DNA of 16,716 bases from Gemmatimonadota bacterium (GTDB lineage Bacteria > Gemmatimonadota > Gemmatimonadetes > Longimicrobiales > Gaopeijiaceae), in assembly GCA_003695865.1 (NCBI GenBank), contig RFGQ01000482.1, positions 1-16,716 of the forward strand. Direction: 5' to 3'. Shown piece after piece: positions 1-7,384 of this stretch; the stretch's first letter is position 1; each line of letters starts with the position of its first letter. The notes beneath the pieces were generated by a model. That model did not search any database and had not been told where the DNA came from. It saw only the letters and a list, made by a program, of their open reading frames with translations. The position numbers and the translations under genes were made by a program.

Positions 1-15
1 CACCCGCCAGCGCCG

Positions 16-32
16 GTCGGCGTCGAGCCGAC
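16..32 (-). terminator. Small stem-loop downstream of the dedA-family gene
   Basis: A 6-bp perfect stem (GTCGGC / GCCGAC) with a 5-nt loop begins 18 nt past the dedA-family stop codon. It sits where a terminator for the long operon would be expected. No T-rich run follows on the minus strand, so intrinsic termination is doubtful and the site may be chance in GC-rich DNA. Nothing else is visible in bases 1-49. Confidence 0.22.
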
Positions 33-49
33 GCCCCCGCCCCGGGCCC

Positions 50-724
50 TCAGTCACGGTCGGCGTGCCCCGTATCGGCGCCCCCTCCGAGACCCGTCGC
101 CCCGGGCCGTCCCGGCTCCTCCGGCCCGTGCCGGGTGCGCCACCACCAGAGCGCAGCTGCGGCCGCCACCAGCGCGGCCACGGCGAGCAGCCCCTCGTTC
201 ACCCTGCCGAGCGCGGCCAGGATGGCGTCCAGGTTGCGGCCGGCCGTGCCGCCTGCCACGGTGAGCGCACCGTACCACAGACCCGACGCGACGAGCAGCG
301 GAGGCCACACGCGCCGCGCCGGCTCGTGACTCACCCCCGCGAAGACGGGCACCACCGCCCGCACGCCCGGCAGGAAACGCGTGAGGAAGATCGCCATCGT
401 CCCCCGGCGCCGGTAGAAGGAGCGGATGCGCTCGAGCTGGCGGGGACGCAGCAGCAGGCGGCCGAGTCGGGACTCGAAAAACCCCGCCCCGTATCGGTAC
501 CCCGCGCGGTAGACGAGCAGCGCCGAGGCGACGTTGGCGCTCCACGTCACCAGGAACACACTGGTGAGCGTGGCCGGCCCCCGCGCCGCCAGGAACGCAC
601 CCAGCACGACGAAGGTGTCGGCGGGCACGGGCGGAACCACGTTCTCGGCGGCGGCGCCGGCCCCGAGCACCGCATAGGTGAGCCACGGCGGAAGCGACGC
701 GAGCGCGTCGAGCACGTTGTGCAC
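50..724 (-). CDS. DedA/SNARE-associated family membrane protein
   Basis: The product is a 224-residue integral membrane protein of the DedA (VTT/SNARE-associated) family. Members include undecaprenyl-phosphate and phospholipid flippases and act in the cytoplasmic membrane. Family marks are an early re-entrant segment with a Glu and a proline cluster (E27, then PPVPAD at 31-36) and the motif TRFLPGVRAVVPVFAG at 115-130. Hydrophobic segments lie near 15-48, 52-72, 140-162 and 178-196. The Gly/Asp-rich tail after 200 is probably disordered. The start is GTG, preceded by GGAGG with a 7-nt spacer. The ribosome site lies in the 15-nt gap after ispF, so the gene is probably last in the fab operon. 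The substrate cannot be told from sequence. Confidence 0.9.
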   Translation of the reverse strand: MHNVLDALASLPPWLTYAVLGAGAAAENVVPPVPADTFVVLGAFLAARGPATLTSVFLVTWSANVASALLVYRAGYRYGAGFFESRLGRLLLRPRQLERIRSFYRRRGTMAIFLTRFLPGVRAVVPVFAGVSHEPARRVWPPLLVASGLWYGALTVAGGTAGRNLDAILAALGRVNEGLLAVAALVAAAAALWWWRTRHGPEEPGRPGATGLGGGADTGHADRD

Positions 725-739
725 CGAGTGCCCTCCGCG

Positions 740-1264
740 TCAGAGGGGCAGTCCGTCCCCGTCCCCCCAGCCCGCCTGCAGGTTGCCCTGCCCGATCGAG
801 CGGATGAGCGCAACGGCATGCACCGCAAGGCCCTCGCCGGCGCCGATCCAGCCCATGCGCTCGTTCGTCTTTCCCTTGAGCGACACCGACCCGATGCCCA
901 CCCCCAGCCGACGTGCGAGTTCCTTACGCATGTCCTGCGCGTAGGGAAGGATCTTCGGTCGCTCACAGATGACGGTGACGTCGACGTTGACCACCCGGAA
1001 GTTCAGGTCCACGAGCCGGCGCATGGCGCGCTCGAGCAGCTCCATGGAGTCGGCGTCCTTCCAACGCTCGTCGTCGGGCGGGAACATGCGGCCCACGTCG
1101 CCGGCCGCCGCGGCGCCCAGCAGCGCGTCGATCACCGCGTGCGCCACAGCATCACCGTCGGAGTGCCCGGCCAGCCCGGGTGCGTCGGGGATCGTGACGC
1201 CCGCCAGGATCAGCGGACGGCCCTCGTCGAATCGGTGCGAGTCGTACCCGAACCCTACGCGCAC
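740..1264 (-). CDS. ispF: 2-C-methyl-D-erythritol 2,4-cyclodiphosphate synthase
   Basis: IspF catalyses cyclisation of CDP-methylerythritol 2-phosphate to MEcPP with release of CMP, in the cytosolic MEP route to isoprenoids. The N-terminus carries the metal ligands D8 and H10 (GYDSH at 6-10) and H42 (AHAVIDALLG at 41-50). The GHSDGD loop is at 33-38, a MFPPDD loop follows near 60, and the nucleotide-side motif KGKTNERMGWIGAGEG is towards the C-terminus. The product has 174 residues, longer than the usual 155-160. The excess is a Gly/Asp-rich tail after the last hydrophobic strand. The start is GTG, chosen because MRVGFGYDSH is the normal family N-terminus; a GGGAGGGGA tract lies about 10 nt upstream. 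It is 31 nt downstream of fabF, which suggests cotranscription. No ispD is present here. Confidence 0.96.
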   Translation of the reverse strand: MRVGFGYDSHRFDEGRPLILAGVTIPDAPGLAGHSDGDAVAHAVIDALLGAAAAGDVGRMFPPDDERWKDADSMELLERAMRRLVDLNFRVVNVDVTVICERPKILPYAQDMRKELARRLGVGIGSVSLKGKTNERMGWIGAGEGLAVHAVALIRSIGQGNLQAGWGDGDGLPL

Positions 1265-1295
1265 GCGCGGTCCGTCCCCTCCCGCCGCCGGTCGC

Positions 1296-2561
1296 TCACC
1301 CGTCCCAGCGCCGCAGCGCCAGGCACACGTTGTGGCCGCCGAAGCCGAACGAGTTCGTCAACGCGAAGCGCACCTCGCGCTCCACCATCCCGTGGTGCGC
1401 ATAGTCGAGATCGCACTCCGGATCGGCCTCTTCGAAGTTGATCGTCGGGGGGATGCGGCCCTCGGCGCAAACGAGCGCGCTGACGACGGCCTCCACGGCG
1501 CCGGCGGCGCCCAGCAGATGTCCCGTCATCGACTTCGTGGAACCGACGACCGTCCGGTAGGCGGCCTCGCCCAGCACGGCCTTGATGGCCGCCGTCTCGT
1601 TCTTGTCGTTCGCGGGCGTCGAGGTACCGTGCGCGTTGACGTAGTCCACCTCGTCGGGCGTCGCCCCCGCGTCCTCGAGCGCCTGGCGCATGGCGATCTG
1701 CGCCCCGGCGCCCTCGGGGGCCGGCGCCGTGATATGGAACGCGTCGGCCGAGGTCCCGTAGCCCGCCAACTCGGCGTAGATCGTCGCCCCGCGGGCCCGG
1801 GCGTGTTCGAGCTCCTCGAGCACGAGTGCGCCCGCCCCTTCCCCGATCACGAAGCCGTCCCGGGTCGCGTCGAAGGGCCTCGACGCCTTCTCGGGTTCGT
1901 CGTTACGGGTCGACATCGCCTTCATCGCCGAGAATCCGGCGACGGCCAGCGGCGTGATCGTCCCCTCAGAGCCGCCGGCGATCATGACGTCGGCGTCACC
2001 CCGCTCGATGAAGCGCATGGCGTCGCCGATGGCGTGGGCGCTCGAAGCGCACGCCGATACGGTCGCGTAGTTGGGACCGCGCGCCCCGAAACGGATCGAG
2101 ATGAGCCCCGCCGCCATGTCGGGAATGAACATCGGGATGAAGAACGGACTCACCCGACGAGGGCCCTTCTCGAGGAGCTCCGAATGCTGTGCCTCGAGGG
2201 TCGCGATGCCTCCGATGCCGCTGCCGAAGACCACCCCGAAGCGCTCCGGGGGCAGCCCCTCGGGCACGCCCTCGAACCCGGCCATCTGCATCGCCTCGAT
2301 CGCGCTCACGAGCGCGAACTGGGCGAATCGGTCGTAGCGCCGGGCCTCCTTGACGTCCAGGTAGGGCGAGGGGTCGAAGTCCTTCACCTCACACGCGATG
2401 CGCGTCGCGTAGTCGTCCCCTGCCTCGAAGAGCGTGATGGGTCCCCCACCGCTCTTCCCCTCGAGCAGCGCCTGCCAGGCCTTGGACACACCGGTACCCA
2501 CCGGGGTCACGAGGCCCATACCGGTGATCACGACCCGGCGGCGGCCGGTTCCGGATGGCAT
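1296..2561 (-). CDS. fabF: 3-oxoacyl-ACP synthase II (KAS II)
   Basis: FabF condenses malonyl-ACP with a growing acyl-ACP in type II fatty acid elongation. The 421-residue product is normal for the family. It has the N-terminal RRVVITGMGLVTPVG strand-loop, the nucleophile C171 in the context TVSACASSAHAIGDAM, the two histidines H311 (NAHGTSTPAND) and H348 (STKSMTGHLLGAAGA), K343, and the Gly-rich C-terminal NSFGFGGHN. This Cys-His-His arrangement separates KAS I/II from FabH. It starts 30 nt after acpP, the usual partner order. A GGAG sequence lies 12 nt before the ATG, a loose ribosome-site spacing. A short GAC-repeat tract separates it from the start. No key residue is missing. Confidence 0.98.
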   Translation of the reverse strand: MPSGTGRRRVVITGMGLVTPVGTGVSKAWQALLEGKSGGGPITLFEAGDDYATRIACEVKDFDPSPYLDVKEARRYDRFAQFALVSAIEAMQMAGFEGVPEGLPPERFGVVFGSGIGGIATLEAQHSELLEKGPRRVSPFFIPMFIPDMAAGLISIRFGARGPNYATVSACASSAHAIGDAMRFIERGDADVMIAGGSEGTITPLAVAGFSAMKAMSTRNDEPEKASRPFDATRDGFVIGEGAGALVLEELEHARARGATIYAELAGYGTSADAFHITAPAPEGAGAQIAMRQALEDAGATPDEVDYVNAHGTSTPANDKNETAAIKAVLGEAAYRTVVGSTKSMTGHLLGAAGAVEAVVSALVCAEGRIPPTINFEEADPECDLDYAHHGMVEREVRFALTNSFGFGGHNVCLALRRWDG

Positions 2562-2591
2562 CGTCGTCGTCGTCTCCGTGCGCGGAGGAGC

Positions 2592-2834
2592 TCAGCCCTC
2601 TCCGTGCTCCTCGATGTACTTGATCGCGTCGCCCACGGTGCGCATCTGCTCGGCGTCCTCGTCGGGGATCTCGATCCCGAATTCCTCCTCGAACGCCATG
2701 ACCAGCTCCACCGTGTCGAGCGAGTCCGCGCCGAGATCGTCCACGAACGAAGCCTCGGGGGTGACCTTCTCGGGGTCCACACCGAGCTCGTTGATGATGA
2801 TCTCCTTCACCTTGGCTTCAGCGCTGTCCGACAT
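2592..2834 (-). CDS. acpP: Acyl carrier protein
   Basis: The gene encodes the small acidic carrier that holds acyl chains on a 4'-phosphopantetheine arm during fatty acid and phospholipid synthesis. The 80-residue product has the attachment motif GADSLD with the modified serine at S38. Acidic helices follow, such as VELVMAFEEEFGIEIPDED at 42-60. The frame is open further upstream. I chose the ATG at 2834 because MSDSAEAKVKEIIINELGVD is the expected N-terminus and GGGAGGA lies 5 nt before it, one of the strongest ribosome sites in the window and in keeping with high expression. It lies between fabG and fabF, behind a GC-rich hairpin. Confidence 0.98.
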   Translation of the reverse strand: MSDSAEAKVKEIIINELGVDPEKVTPEASFVDDLGADSLDTVELVMAFEEEFGIEIPDEDAEQMRTVGDAIKYIEEHGEG

Positions 2835-2877
2835 CGATTCCTCCCGTAGGTGGGTTGGGGTCCGTCGTACACATGAA

Positions 2878-2898
2878 CGCCCCCGAGGCCCGGGGGCG
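2878..2898 (-). terminator. GC hairpin between fabG and acpP
   Basis: Four bases after the fabG stop codon the minus strand has an 8-bp perfect stem (CGCCCCCG / CGGGGGCG) with a 5-nt loop, GGCCT. Only TTCATGT follows it, so the T tract is poor. It could be a partial terminator, a processing site, or a 3' stabilising structure that sets acpP expression apart from the upstream fab genes. The stem is clear; the role is inferred. Confidence 0.4.
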
Positions 2899-2902
2899 CT
2901 GC

Positions 2903-3652
2903 TCACATGGCCATGCCGCCGTCGACGGCAATCACCTGGCCGGTAATGTAGCGTGCCGCGGGGCCCACGAGAAACCGGATGAGCCCCGCCACATCCTCGG
3001 GATCGCCGAGTCGTCCCAGGGGGATGCGCCCCTGCAGATCGGCGACCTGCGCATCGTTGAGTTCGGCCGTCATGTCGGTGCGGATGAACCCCGGCGCGAC
3101 GGCGTTGCAGCGCACGTTCCGGCTGGCCAGCTCGCGGGCCACACTCTTGGTGAAACCCACCAGGCCCGCCTTCGACGCCGCATAGTTGGCCTGGCCGGGA
3201 TTGCCCATCAGCCCCACGACCGACGTGACGTTCACGATCGCCCCGTCGCGCTGCTTCATCATCGAGCGCGCGACCGCGCGCGTCGTGTTGAAGGCGCCTT
3301 TCAGGTTCACGGCGAGCACGGTGTCCCAGGCATCGTCGTCGAGGCGCAGCAGGATGTTGTCGCGCGTGATGCCCGCGTTGTTCACCAGCACGCCTACCGG
3401 GCCGAGCCGCTCCTCGACTTCGGTCACGACCTCTTTGACACGCGCCCCGTCGGCCACGTCACAGGCGAAACCCGCGTGGCCTTCACCGGCGAGCCCCGCC
3501 GCAGCCGCCTCGGCCGCGGCCCCGTCGCGCCCGACCACGGCCACCCGGGCTCCGGCCTCGGCCAGCGCCCGGCTCACCGCCAGCCCGATGCCCCGCGATC
3601 CGCCCGTCACCAGAGCGACGCGACCCTCCAACTCCCGCTCCTGCGTGTTCAT
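2903..3652 (-). CDS. fabG: 3-oxoacyl-ACP reductase
   Basis: FabG is the NADPH-dependent reductase of beta-ketoacyl-ACP in each elongation cycle. The 249-residue short-chain dehydrogenase shows the cofactor loop TGGSRGIG at 16-23, NNAG at 91-94, and the catalytic set N116, S144, Y157 and K161 (YAASK at 157-161). The C-terminal GGMAM fits FabG, and the context excludes a generic SDR. Its ATG overlaps the fabD stop in an ATGA (3649-3652), so the two are probably translationally coupled. It is followed directly by a GC hairpin and then acpP. No unusual residue was seen. Confidence 0.97.
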   Translation of the reverse strand: MNTQERELEGRVALVTGGSRGIGLAVSRALAEAGARVAVVGRDGAAAEAAAAGLAGEGHAGFACDVADGARVKEVVTEVEERLGPVGVLVNNAGITRDNILLRLDDDAWDTVLAVNLKGAFNTTRAVARSMMKQRDGAIVNVTSVVGLMGNPGQANYAASKAGLVGFTKSVARELASRNVRCNAVAPGFIRTDMTAELNDAQVADLQGRIPLGRLGDPEDVAGLIRFLVGPAARYITGQVIAVDGGMAM

Positions 3653-4581
3653 GCCTCGCCCTCCTCAAGGGCCTGCAGATCGTCGGGCGCACCCACCGAC
3701 GCGCAGGGCACCCCCCGGGCGTTGCGGCGGTTGAGCCCACAGAGCACGCTGCCGGCGCCCAGCTCGACGAACCGGTCCACGCCCGCCTCGACCAGAGCCG
3801 TGATCGACTGCGACCAGCGCACCGCGGAGGTGAGCTGGCGCACGAGCAGCGTGCGGGCCTCTTCACCGGACCGCACCGGTGCCGCGGTCACGTTCGACAC
3901 GACCGGGTAAACCGGGTCCGCGAAGTCGATCCCGGCGAGGTGCTCGGCAAGGCCCGCCTCGGCCGGTGCCATCAGCGGCGAGTGGAAGGCTCCCGAGACG
4001 TTGAGCGGCACGACCCTGCGGGCGCCCGCCTCGCGGGCGAGGTCGCCGGCGCGCTCGACCGCCGCCACGTCGCCGCTCACGACCACCTGGCCCGGTGCGT
4101 TGTAGTTGGCCGGTACGCAGACCGACTCCTCGCGCGACGCGGCGGCGCACACTCGCTCGACGTCCGCGTCGTCCAGACCGAGCATCGCCGCCATGGAACC
4201 CGGACGGGCCTCGCCGGCCTCGAACATGAGCTCGCCCCTTCGCCGCACGGCTCCGAGCGCGTCTGCGAACGTGAGCGTGCCCGCCGCCACGTGAGCCGAG
4301 AACTCGCCCAGCGAGTGGCCGGCTGCGAAGGCGACCGGCCCCAGGCGATCGCGCACGACCCGGTACGCCGCCACCGAGTGCGTCAGCAGCGCGGGCTGTG
4401 CGTTGCGCGTGAGGGTGAGTTCGTCCTCGGGGCCCTCCCAGCAGAGCCCCGACAGCGAAAAGCCGAGCAGATCGTCGGCTTCCTCGAATACGCGGGCGGC
4501 CTCGGGGAACGCGGCGGCCAGATCGCGGCCCATGCCGACGTACTGCGAGCCCTGCCCGGGGAACAGCAACGCGAGCGTCAT
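3649..4581 (-). CDS. fabD: Malonyl-CoA:ACP acyltransferase
   Basis: FabD moves the malonyl group from CoA to ACP, supplying the extender unit for FabH and FabF. The 310-residue product has the oxyanion segment FPGQGSQYVGMG at 7-18, the nucleophile S90 in GHSLGEFSA at 88-96, the carboxylate-binding R115 in RRRGELM, and the catalytic H200 in VSGAFHSPLM. Length and motif spacing match the family. The ATG at 4581 lies 24 nt after fabH and has no obvious Shine-Dalgarno sequence. Its stop codon overlaps the fabG start by four bases. Confidence 0.97.
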   Translation of the reverse strand: MTLALLFPGQGSQYVGMGRDLAAAFPEAARVFEEADDLLGFSLSGLCWEGPEDELTLTRNAQPALLTHSVAAYRVVRDRLGPVAFAAGHSLGEFSAHVAAGTLTFADALGAVRRRGELMFEAGEARPGSMAAMLGLDDADVERVCAAASREESVCVPANYNAPGQVVVSGDVAAVERAGDLAREAGARRVVPLNVSGAFHSPLMAPAEAGLAEHLAGIDFADPVYPVVSNVTAAPVRSGEEARTLLVRQLTSAVRWSQSITALVEAGVDRFVELGAGSVLCGLNRRNARGVPCASVGAPDDLQALEEGEA

Positions 4582-4605
4582 CGTGTGATTTCGCGAGGTT
4601 CTGGG

Positions 4606-5598
4606 TTACCAGCGAAGGGCCGTTGCCCCCCAGGTGAGGCCGGCGCCGAACGCGACCGACAGCACGTTCATGCCCGGCTCGAGCACCCCCTGCTCCACGG
4701 CTTCGTCGAGCGCAATCGGTACGGTCGCCGAACTCATGTTGCCGTAGCGATCGACGTTGACGAACACCCGCTCCATGGGGATGCCGGCGTATTTGGCCGT
4801 CGCCTCGATGATGCGGATGTTGGCCTGGTGCGGCACGAGCAGATCGACGTCGTCGGGCGTCCAGCCCGCCGCCGCGAGCGCACGCTCGGCTCCCTCCGCC
4901 ATGGAGCGAACGGCATTCTTGAACACCTCACGGCCGGCCATCTTCACGAGGTGGTCCTTGCGGCGCAGCACCTCTTCGTCCATGGGCATCACGGCGCCTC
5001 CGCCCGGGCGGTACAGCAGGTCGGCCAGCGCGCCGTCCGATCCGTGATGGCTCGATACGATGCCGCGATCGTCGACGGCGGGCTGCACCACCGCGGCCCC
5101 GCCGCCGTCGCCGAACAACACGCAGGTGGCCCGATCCTCCCAGTCGACGATCGCCGACATCTTCTCGGCGGCGACCACGAGCACGTTTCGGGCCCGACCC
5201 GCGGCGATGAAGCCCTCCGCGACGGTGAGGCCGTAGAGCCACCCCGAACACGCGGCCGACAGGTCGAACGCGTAGGCGTTGCCGACGCCGATGAGCTTCT
5301 GGATGTCGCAGGCGGTCGAGGGCAGCAGGCGGTCGGGCGTGGCGGTCGAGACGATGAGCACGTCGACCTCGAGCGGGTCGACCCCGGCCCGGCACAGGGC
5401 CATGCGCGCCGCGCCGGCGCCCAGGTCGGCGGCCGAGGTCACGGCGTCGGCGATGCGCCGCTCGCGGATTCCCGTGCGCTCGCGAATCCACGTATCGGAG
5501 GTGTCGACCATCGACTCGAGGTCGTGGTTCGTCACCACCCGGTCGGGGAGGCAGCGACCGGTGGCCACGATGCGCGCGGTCGGCTTGGGTGAGCTCAT
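4606..5598 (-). CDS. fabH: 3-oxoacyl-ACP synthase III (KAS III)
   Basis: FabH starts fatty acid synthesis by condensing an acyl-CoA primer with malonyl-ACP. The 330-residue product carries the Cys-His-Asn triad: C117 (LSAACSGWLYGL), H257 (VPHQANIRII) and N287 (DRYGNMSSATVP). The N-terminal segment DTSDTWIRERTGIRERRIA at 32-50 is also typical. Primer preference (acetyl or branched) cannot be told from these motifs. The ATG overlaps the plsX stop in an ATGA (5595-5598), implying coupling of phospholipid-branch and initiation enzymes. Confidence 0.98.
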   Translation of the reverse strand: MSSPKPTARIVATGRCLPDRVVTNHDLESMVDTSDTWIRERTGIRERRIADAVTSAADLGAGAARMALCRAGVDPLEVDVLIVSTATPDRLLPSTACDIQKLIGVGNAYAFDLSAACSGWLYGLTVAEGFIAAGRARNVLVVAAEKMSAIVDWEDRATCVLFGDGGGAAVVQPAVDDRGIVSSHHGSDGALADLLYRPGGGAVMPMDEEVLRRKDHLVKMAGREVFKNAVRSMAEGAERALAAAGWTPDDVDLLVPHQANIRIIEATAKYAGIPMERVFVNVDRYGNMSSATVPIALDEAVEQGVLEPGMNVLSVAFGAGLTWGATALRW

Positions 5599-6599
5599 GC
5601 GTCGTCCAGGGCCGGAGTCTGCTGGGGAGCGAGTTCGCGCTCGAAGTGACTCACAAGGGACGACCGGACGGCCTGGGCCGCAACCCGGATCGCGTTGCGG
5701 ATGGCCTTGGGCGGCGAGCCCCCGTGGCAGATGATCGTGATCCCGTGCACGCCGAGCAGCGGGGCGCCGCCCGTCTCGGTGTAGTCGAGCAGGCGGAAGA
5801 TGCGCTCTACGTCGGGCTTGTGGAGCAGCTCGTCACCCAGCGCAGGCTTGAGCAGGCCCACGATGAAGCTGGCCACCGACTCGTAGAACTTGAGCAGGAC
5901 GTTCCCGGCGAAGCCGTCGCACACGAGCACGTCGCACACGCCCTGGATGATGGCGCGGCCCTCGACGTTTCCCACGAAGTTGAGGTCGGTCTGCGCGGCC
6001 AGTAGCTGGTGGGTCTCCACCGAGCGCTCGTCGCCCTTCCCCGGCTCTTCGCCGATGTTGAGCAGGCCGATCCGAGGGTCGGGAATGCCCATGAGGTCCT
6101 GCGCGTAGACCTTGCCGAGCTGTGCGAACTGCACCAGTTGGTGCGGCTTGCAGTCGACGTTGGCGCCCGCGTCCAGCATCAGGAGCGGCCCTCGCGCCGT
6201 GGGGATGACCGTGCCGATGGGCGGCCGATCGACGCCCGCGAGCGGTCGCAGGATGAACAGCGACCCGGCCATCACCGCGCCCGTGGATCCGGCGCTGATG
6301 AAGGCATCGGCCTGCCCGTCCCGATGCAGGCCCAGGCCGATGGCGATGGACGAGTTGGGCTTGCGCCGCAGCGCCTTCGCAGGGGACTCGTCGGGGAGGA
6401 CGCGCTCGGGTGCGTGCACGACCCGGACGCGGTCACGGGGTGCGTCCGGATGACGCGCGAGTTCGGCCTCGACGGCGTCCTGGTCTCCGACGAGCAGGAT
6501 CTCGAGGTCGCCGTCGGTATCCTTCAGCGCCTCGACCGCACCCGCGACCTCGGCCACGGGAGCGTCGTCGGTCCCCATGGCGTCCAGGGCGATTCGCAC
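5595..6599 (-). CDS. plsX: Phosphate acyltransferase PlsX
   Basis: PlsX converts acyl-ACP and phosphate to acyl-phosphate, the donor used by PlsY to acylate glycerol-3-phosphate. It is a peripheral membrane enzyme linking FAS II to phospholipids. The 334-residue product starts with IALDAMGTDDAP and has the family blocks SAGSTGAVMAGSLF, LLNIGEEPGKGDE and GNVEGRAI followed by CDGFAGNVLLK. The start is GTG (6599), supported by the conserved N-terminus and a GAGGA site 6 nt upstream. It follows rpmF by 22 nt and overlaps fabH by four bases, the common rpmF-plsX-fabH order. Confidence 0.97.
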   Translation of the reverse strand: MRIALDAMGTDDAPVAEVAGAVEALKDTDGDLEILLVGDQDAVEAELARHPDAPRDRVRVVHAPERVLPDESPAKALRRKPNSSIAIGLGLHRDGQADAFISAGSTGAVMAGSLFILRPLAGVDRPPIGTVIPTARGPLLMLDAGANVDCKPHQLVQFAQLGKVYAQDLMGIPDPRIGLLNIGEEPGKGDERSVETHQLLAAQTDLNFVGNVEGRAIIQGVCDVLVCDGFAGNVLLKFYESVASFIVGLLKPALGDELLHKPDVERIFRLLDYTETGGAPLLGVHGITIICHGGSPPKAIRNAIRVAAQAVRSSLVSHFERELAPQQTPALDDA

Positions 6600-6621
6600 G
6601 TCGGGTCCTCAGACTCCGGGG

Positions 6622-6804
6622 TCAGTCCAGATCCGTCTCGAGGACCGCCTTGTCACCGTAGTACCCGCAGCTCGGGCACACCCGGTGAGGCAGCTTGGGG
6701 TCGCCGCAGCGCGCACACGCATTCGTCGTGACCGCCTCGGCCTTGTAGTGCGTGCGCCGCTTCCGCTTCCGCTGCTTCGATGTCCGCTTCTTCGGAACAG
6801 CCAT
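6622..6804 (-). CDS. rpmF: Large ribosomal subunit protein bL32
   Basis: This is a 60-residue basic ribosomal protein of the 50S subunit. The N-terminus MAVPKKRTSKQRKRKRRTH is characteristic of bL32. Four cysteines at 30, 33, 43 and 46 (CARC and CPSC) form the zinc-ribbon version of the protein, so the organism appears to use the zinc-dependent form at this locus. It starts 9 nt after the DUF177 gene and precedes plsX, an arrangement shared with many bacteria. Confidence 0.98.
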   Translation of the reverse strand: MAVPKKRTSKQRKRKRRTHYKAEAVTTNACARCGDPKLPHRVCPSCGYYGDKAVLETDLD

Positions 6805-6813
6805 CGCCTAGTC

Positions 6814-7323
6814 TCACTCGTTCCGCAGCGCGTCCAGGGCCGCCCAGCGCGGGTCGGGTCCCTCGGGAACGCACTGACACGTCTCGTCGTTCAGGTTCGC
6901 GCCGCAACCCCCGCAGAGGCCCCGGCATCCGTCGTCGCAGACGACGTAGTTCGGCACCGCGAGCAGGATCTCCTCCCGCAGCGCCGGAAGCACGTCGAGG
7001 AGGCGTGCGCCGGGCTCCAGCACCCGTACGTCCCCCTCCTCGTCCGCGAGCAGGTCGGCCGGCGCGAACACCAGCGTCACCTGCTCGTCCAGGTCGTACG
7101 AGACCTCTTCGAGGCAGCGGCGGCACGCCATGGCCACGCCGCTCCGTACGCCGCCTCGCACGACCACCTCGCCGCTGCCGGCGAGGCTCGCACTGAGGAC
7201 GATCGCCACGGGCCGCGCGAACCTGAGTCCGCTGCCGTCCCAGCAGGGATCGTCCTCGGGGAGTTCCGCTTCGAGCCGAAGCGGGCCCTCCCGCTCCAGT
7301 CGGGCCAGATCGACTGTGAGCAT
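6814..7323 (-). CDS. DUF177 (YceD-family) protein
   Basis: The product has 169 residues and belongs to the DUF177/YceD family, commonly encoded just upstream of rpmF. Family work links it to 23S rRNA accumulation and ribosome biogenesis; the biochemical activity is not settled. The sequence shows an N-terminal beta-rich half and the pair CRRC at 67-70. A second cysteine group (C129, C133, C137, C140, C149, C151) surrounds CRGLCGGCGANLNDETC. The family ending DPRWAALDAL is at 157-166. The many cysteines suggest metal binding. The ATG at 7323 lies only 14 nt after a strong hairpin and has no convincing Shine-Dalgarno sequence, so its mRNA may be leaderless. Confidence 0.92.
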   Translation of the reverse strand: MLTVDLARLEREGPLRLEAELPEDDPCWDGSGLRFARPVAIVLSASLAGSGEVVVRGGVRSGVAMACRRCLEEVSYDLDEQVTLVFAPADLLADEEGDVRVLEPGARLLDVLPALREEILLAVPNYVVCDDGCRGLCGGCGANLNDETCQCVPEGPDPRWAALDALRNE

Positions 7324-7329
7324 AGTCTG

Positions 7330-7380
7330 AAAACCTAGCGGGAACCCCGCGAATCGTCAACGAAACCGCGGGGCTCCCGC
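7330..7380 (-). terminator. Rho-independent-type terminator after ndk
   Basis: Four bases past the ndk stop codon the minus strand has a 14-bp stem (GCGGGAGCCCCGCG / CGCGGGGTTCCCGC) with one G-U pair. The loop is 15 nt, and TAGGTTTTC follows, giving a run of four T at 7333-7330. Stem strength is high; the T run is short. It should end the sucCD-ndk transcript and separate it from the ribosomal/fab operon, whose first codon is only 14 nt away. Confidence 0.72.
7332..7360 (-). promoter_or_regulatory. Candidate promoter of the DUF177-rpmF-plsX-fab operon
   Basis: On the minus strand TTGACG (7360-7355, five of six to the -35 consensus) is followed by a 17-nt spacer and TAGGTT (7337-7332, a TAnnnT -10 box). 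The expected transcription start falls at or within a base or two of the DUF177 ATG (7323), which predicts a leaderless mRNA. The -35 box lies in the loop of the ndk terminator hairpin, and that hairpin's downstream arm is the spacer. Prediction from sequence only. Confidence 0.5.
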
Positions 7381-7384
7381 ACGT

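Noticed and set aside
2561..2573. CGT-repeat tract before fabF as a phase-variable repeat
   Set aside because: Only about four units, and it fits the codon-like GC bias; too short to propose slippage.
969..2849. Long plus-strand open frame (626 codons) opposite fabF and acpP
   Set aside because: It is antisense to genes with intact catalytic motifs, its translation is rich in Arg/His/Gly/Pro without any recognisable domain, and long antisense frames are expected at this GC content.
3940..5592. Plus-strand open frame of 550 codons opposite fabD and fabH
   Set aside because: Antisense to two well-conserved genes; composition is typical of a GC-rich shadow frame, with no motif or ribosome site.
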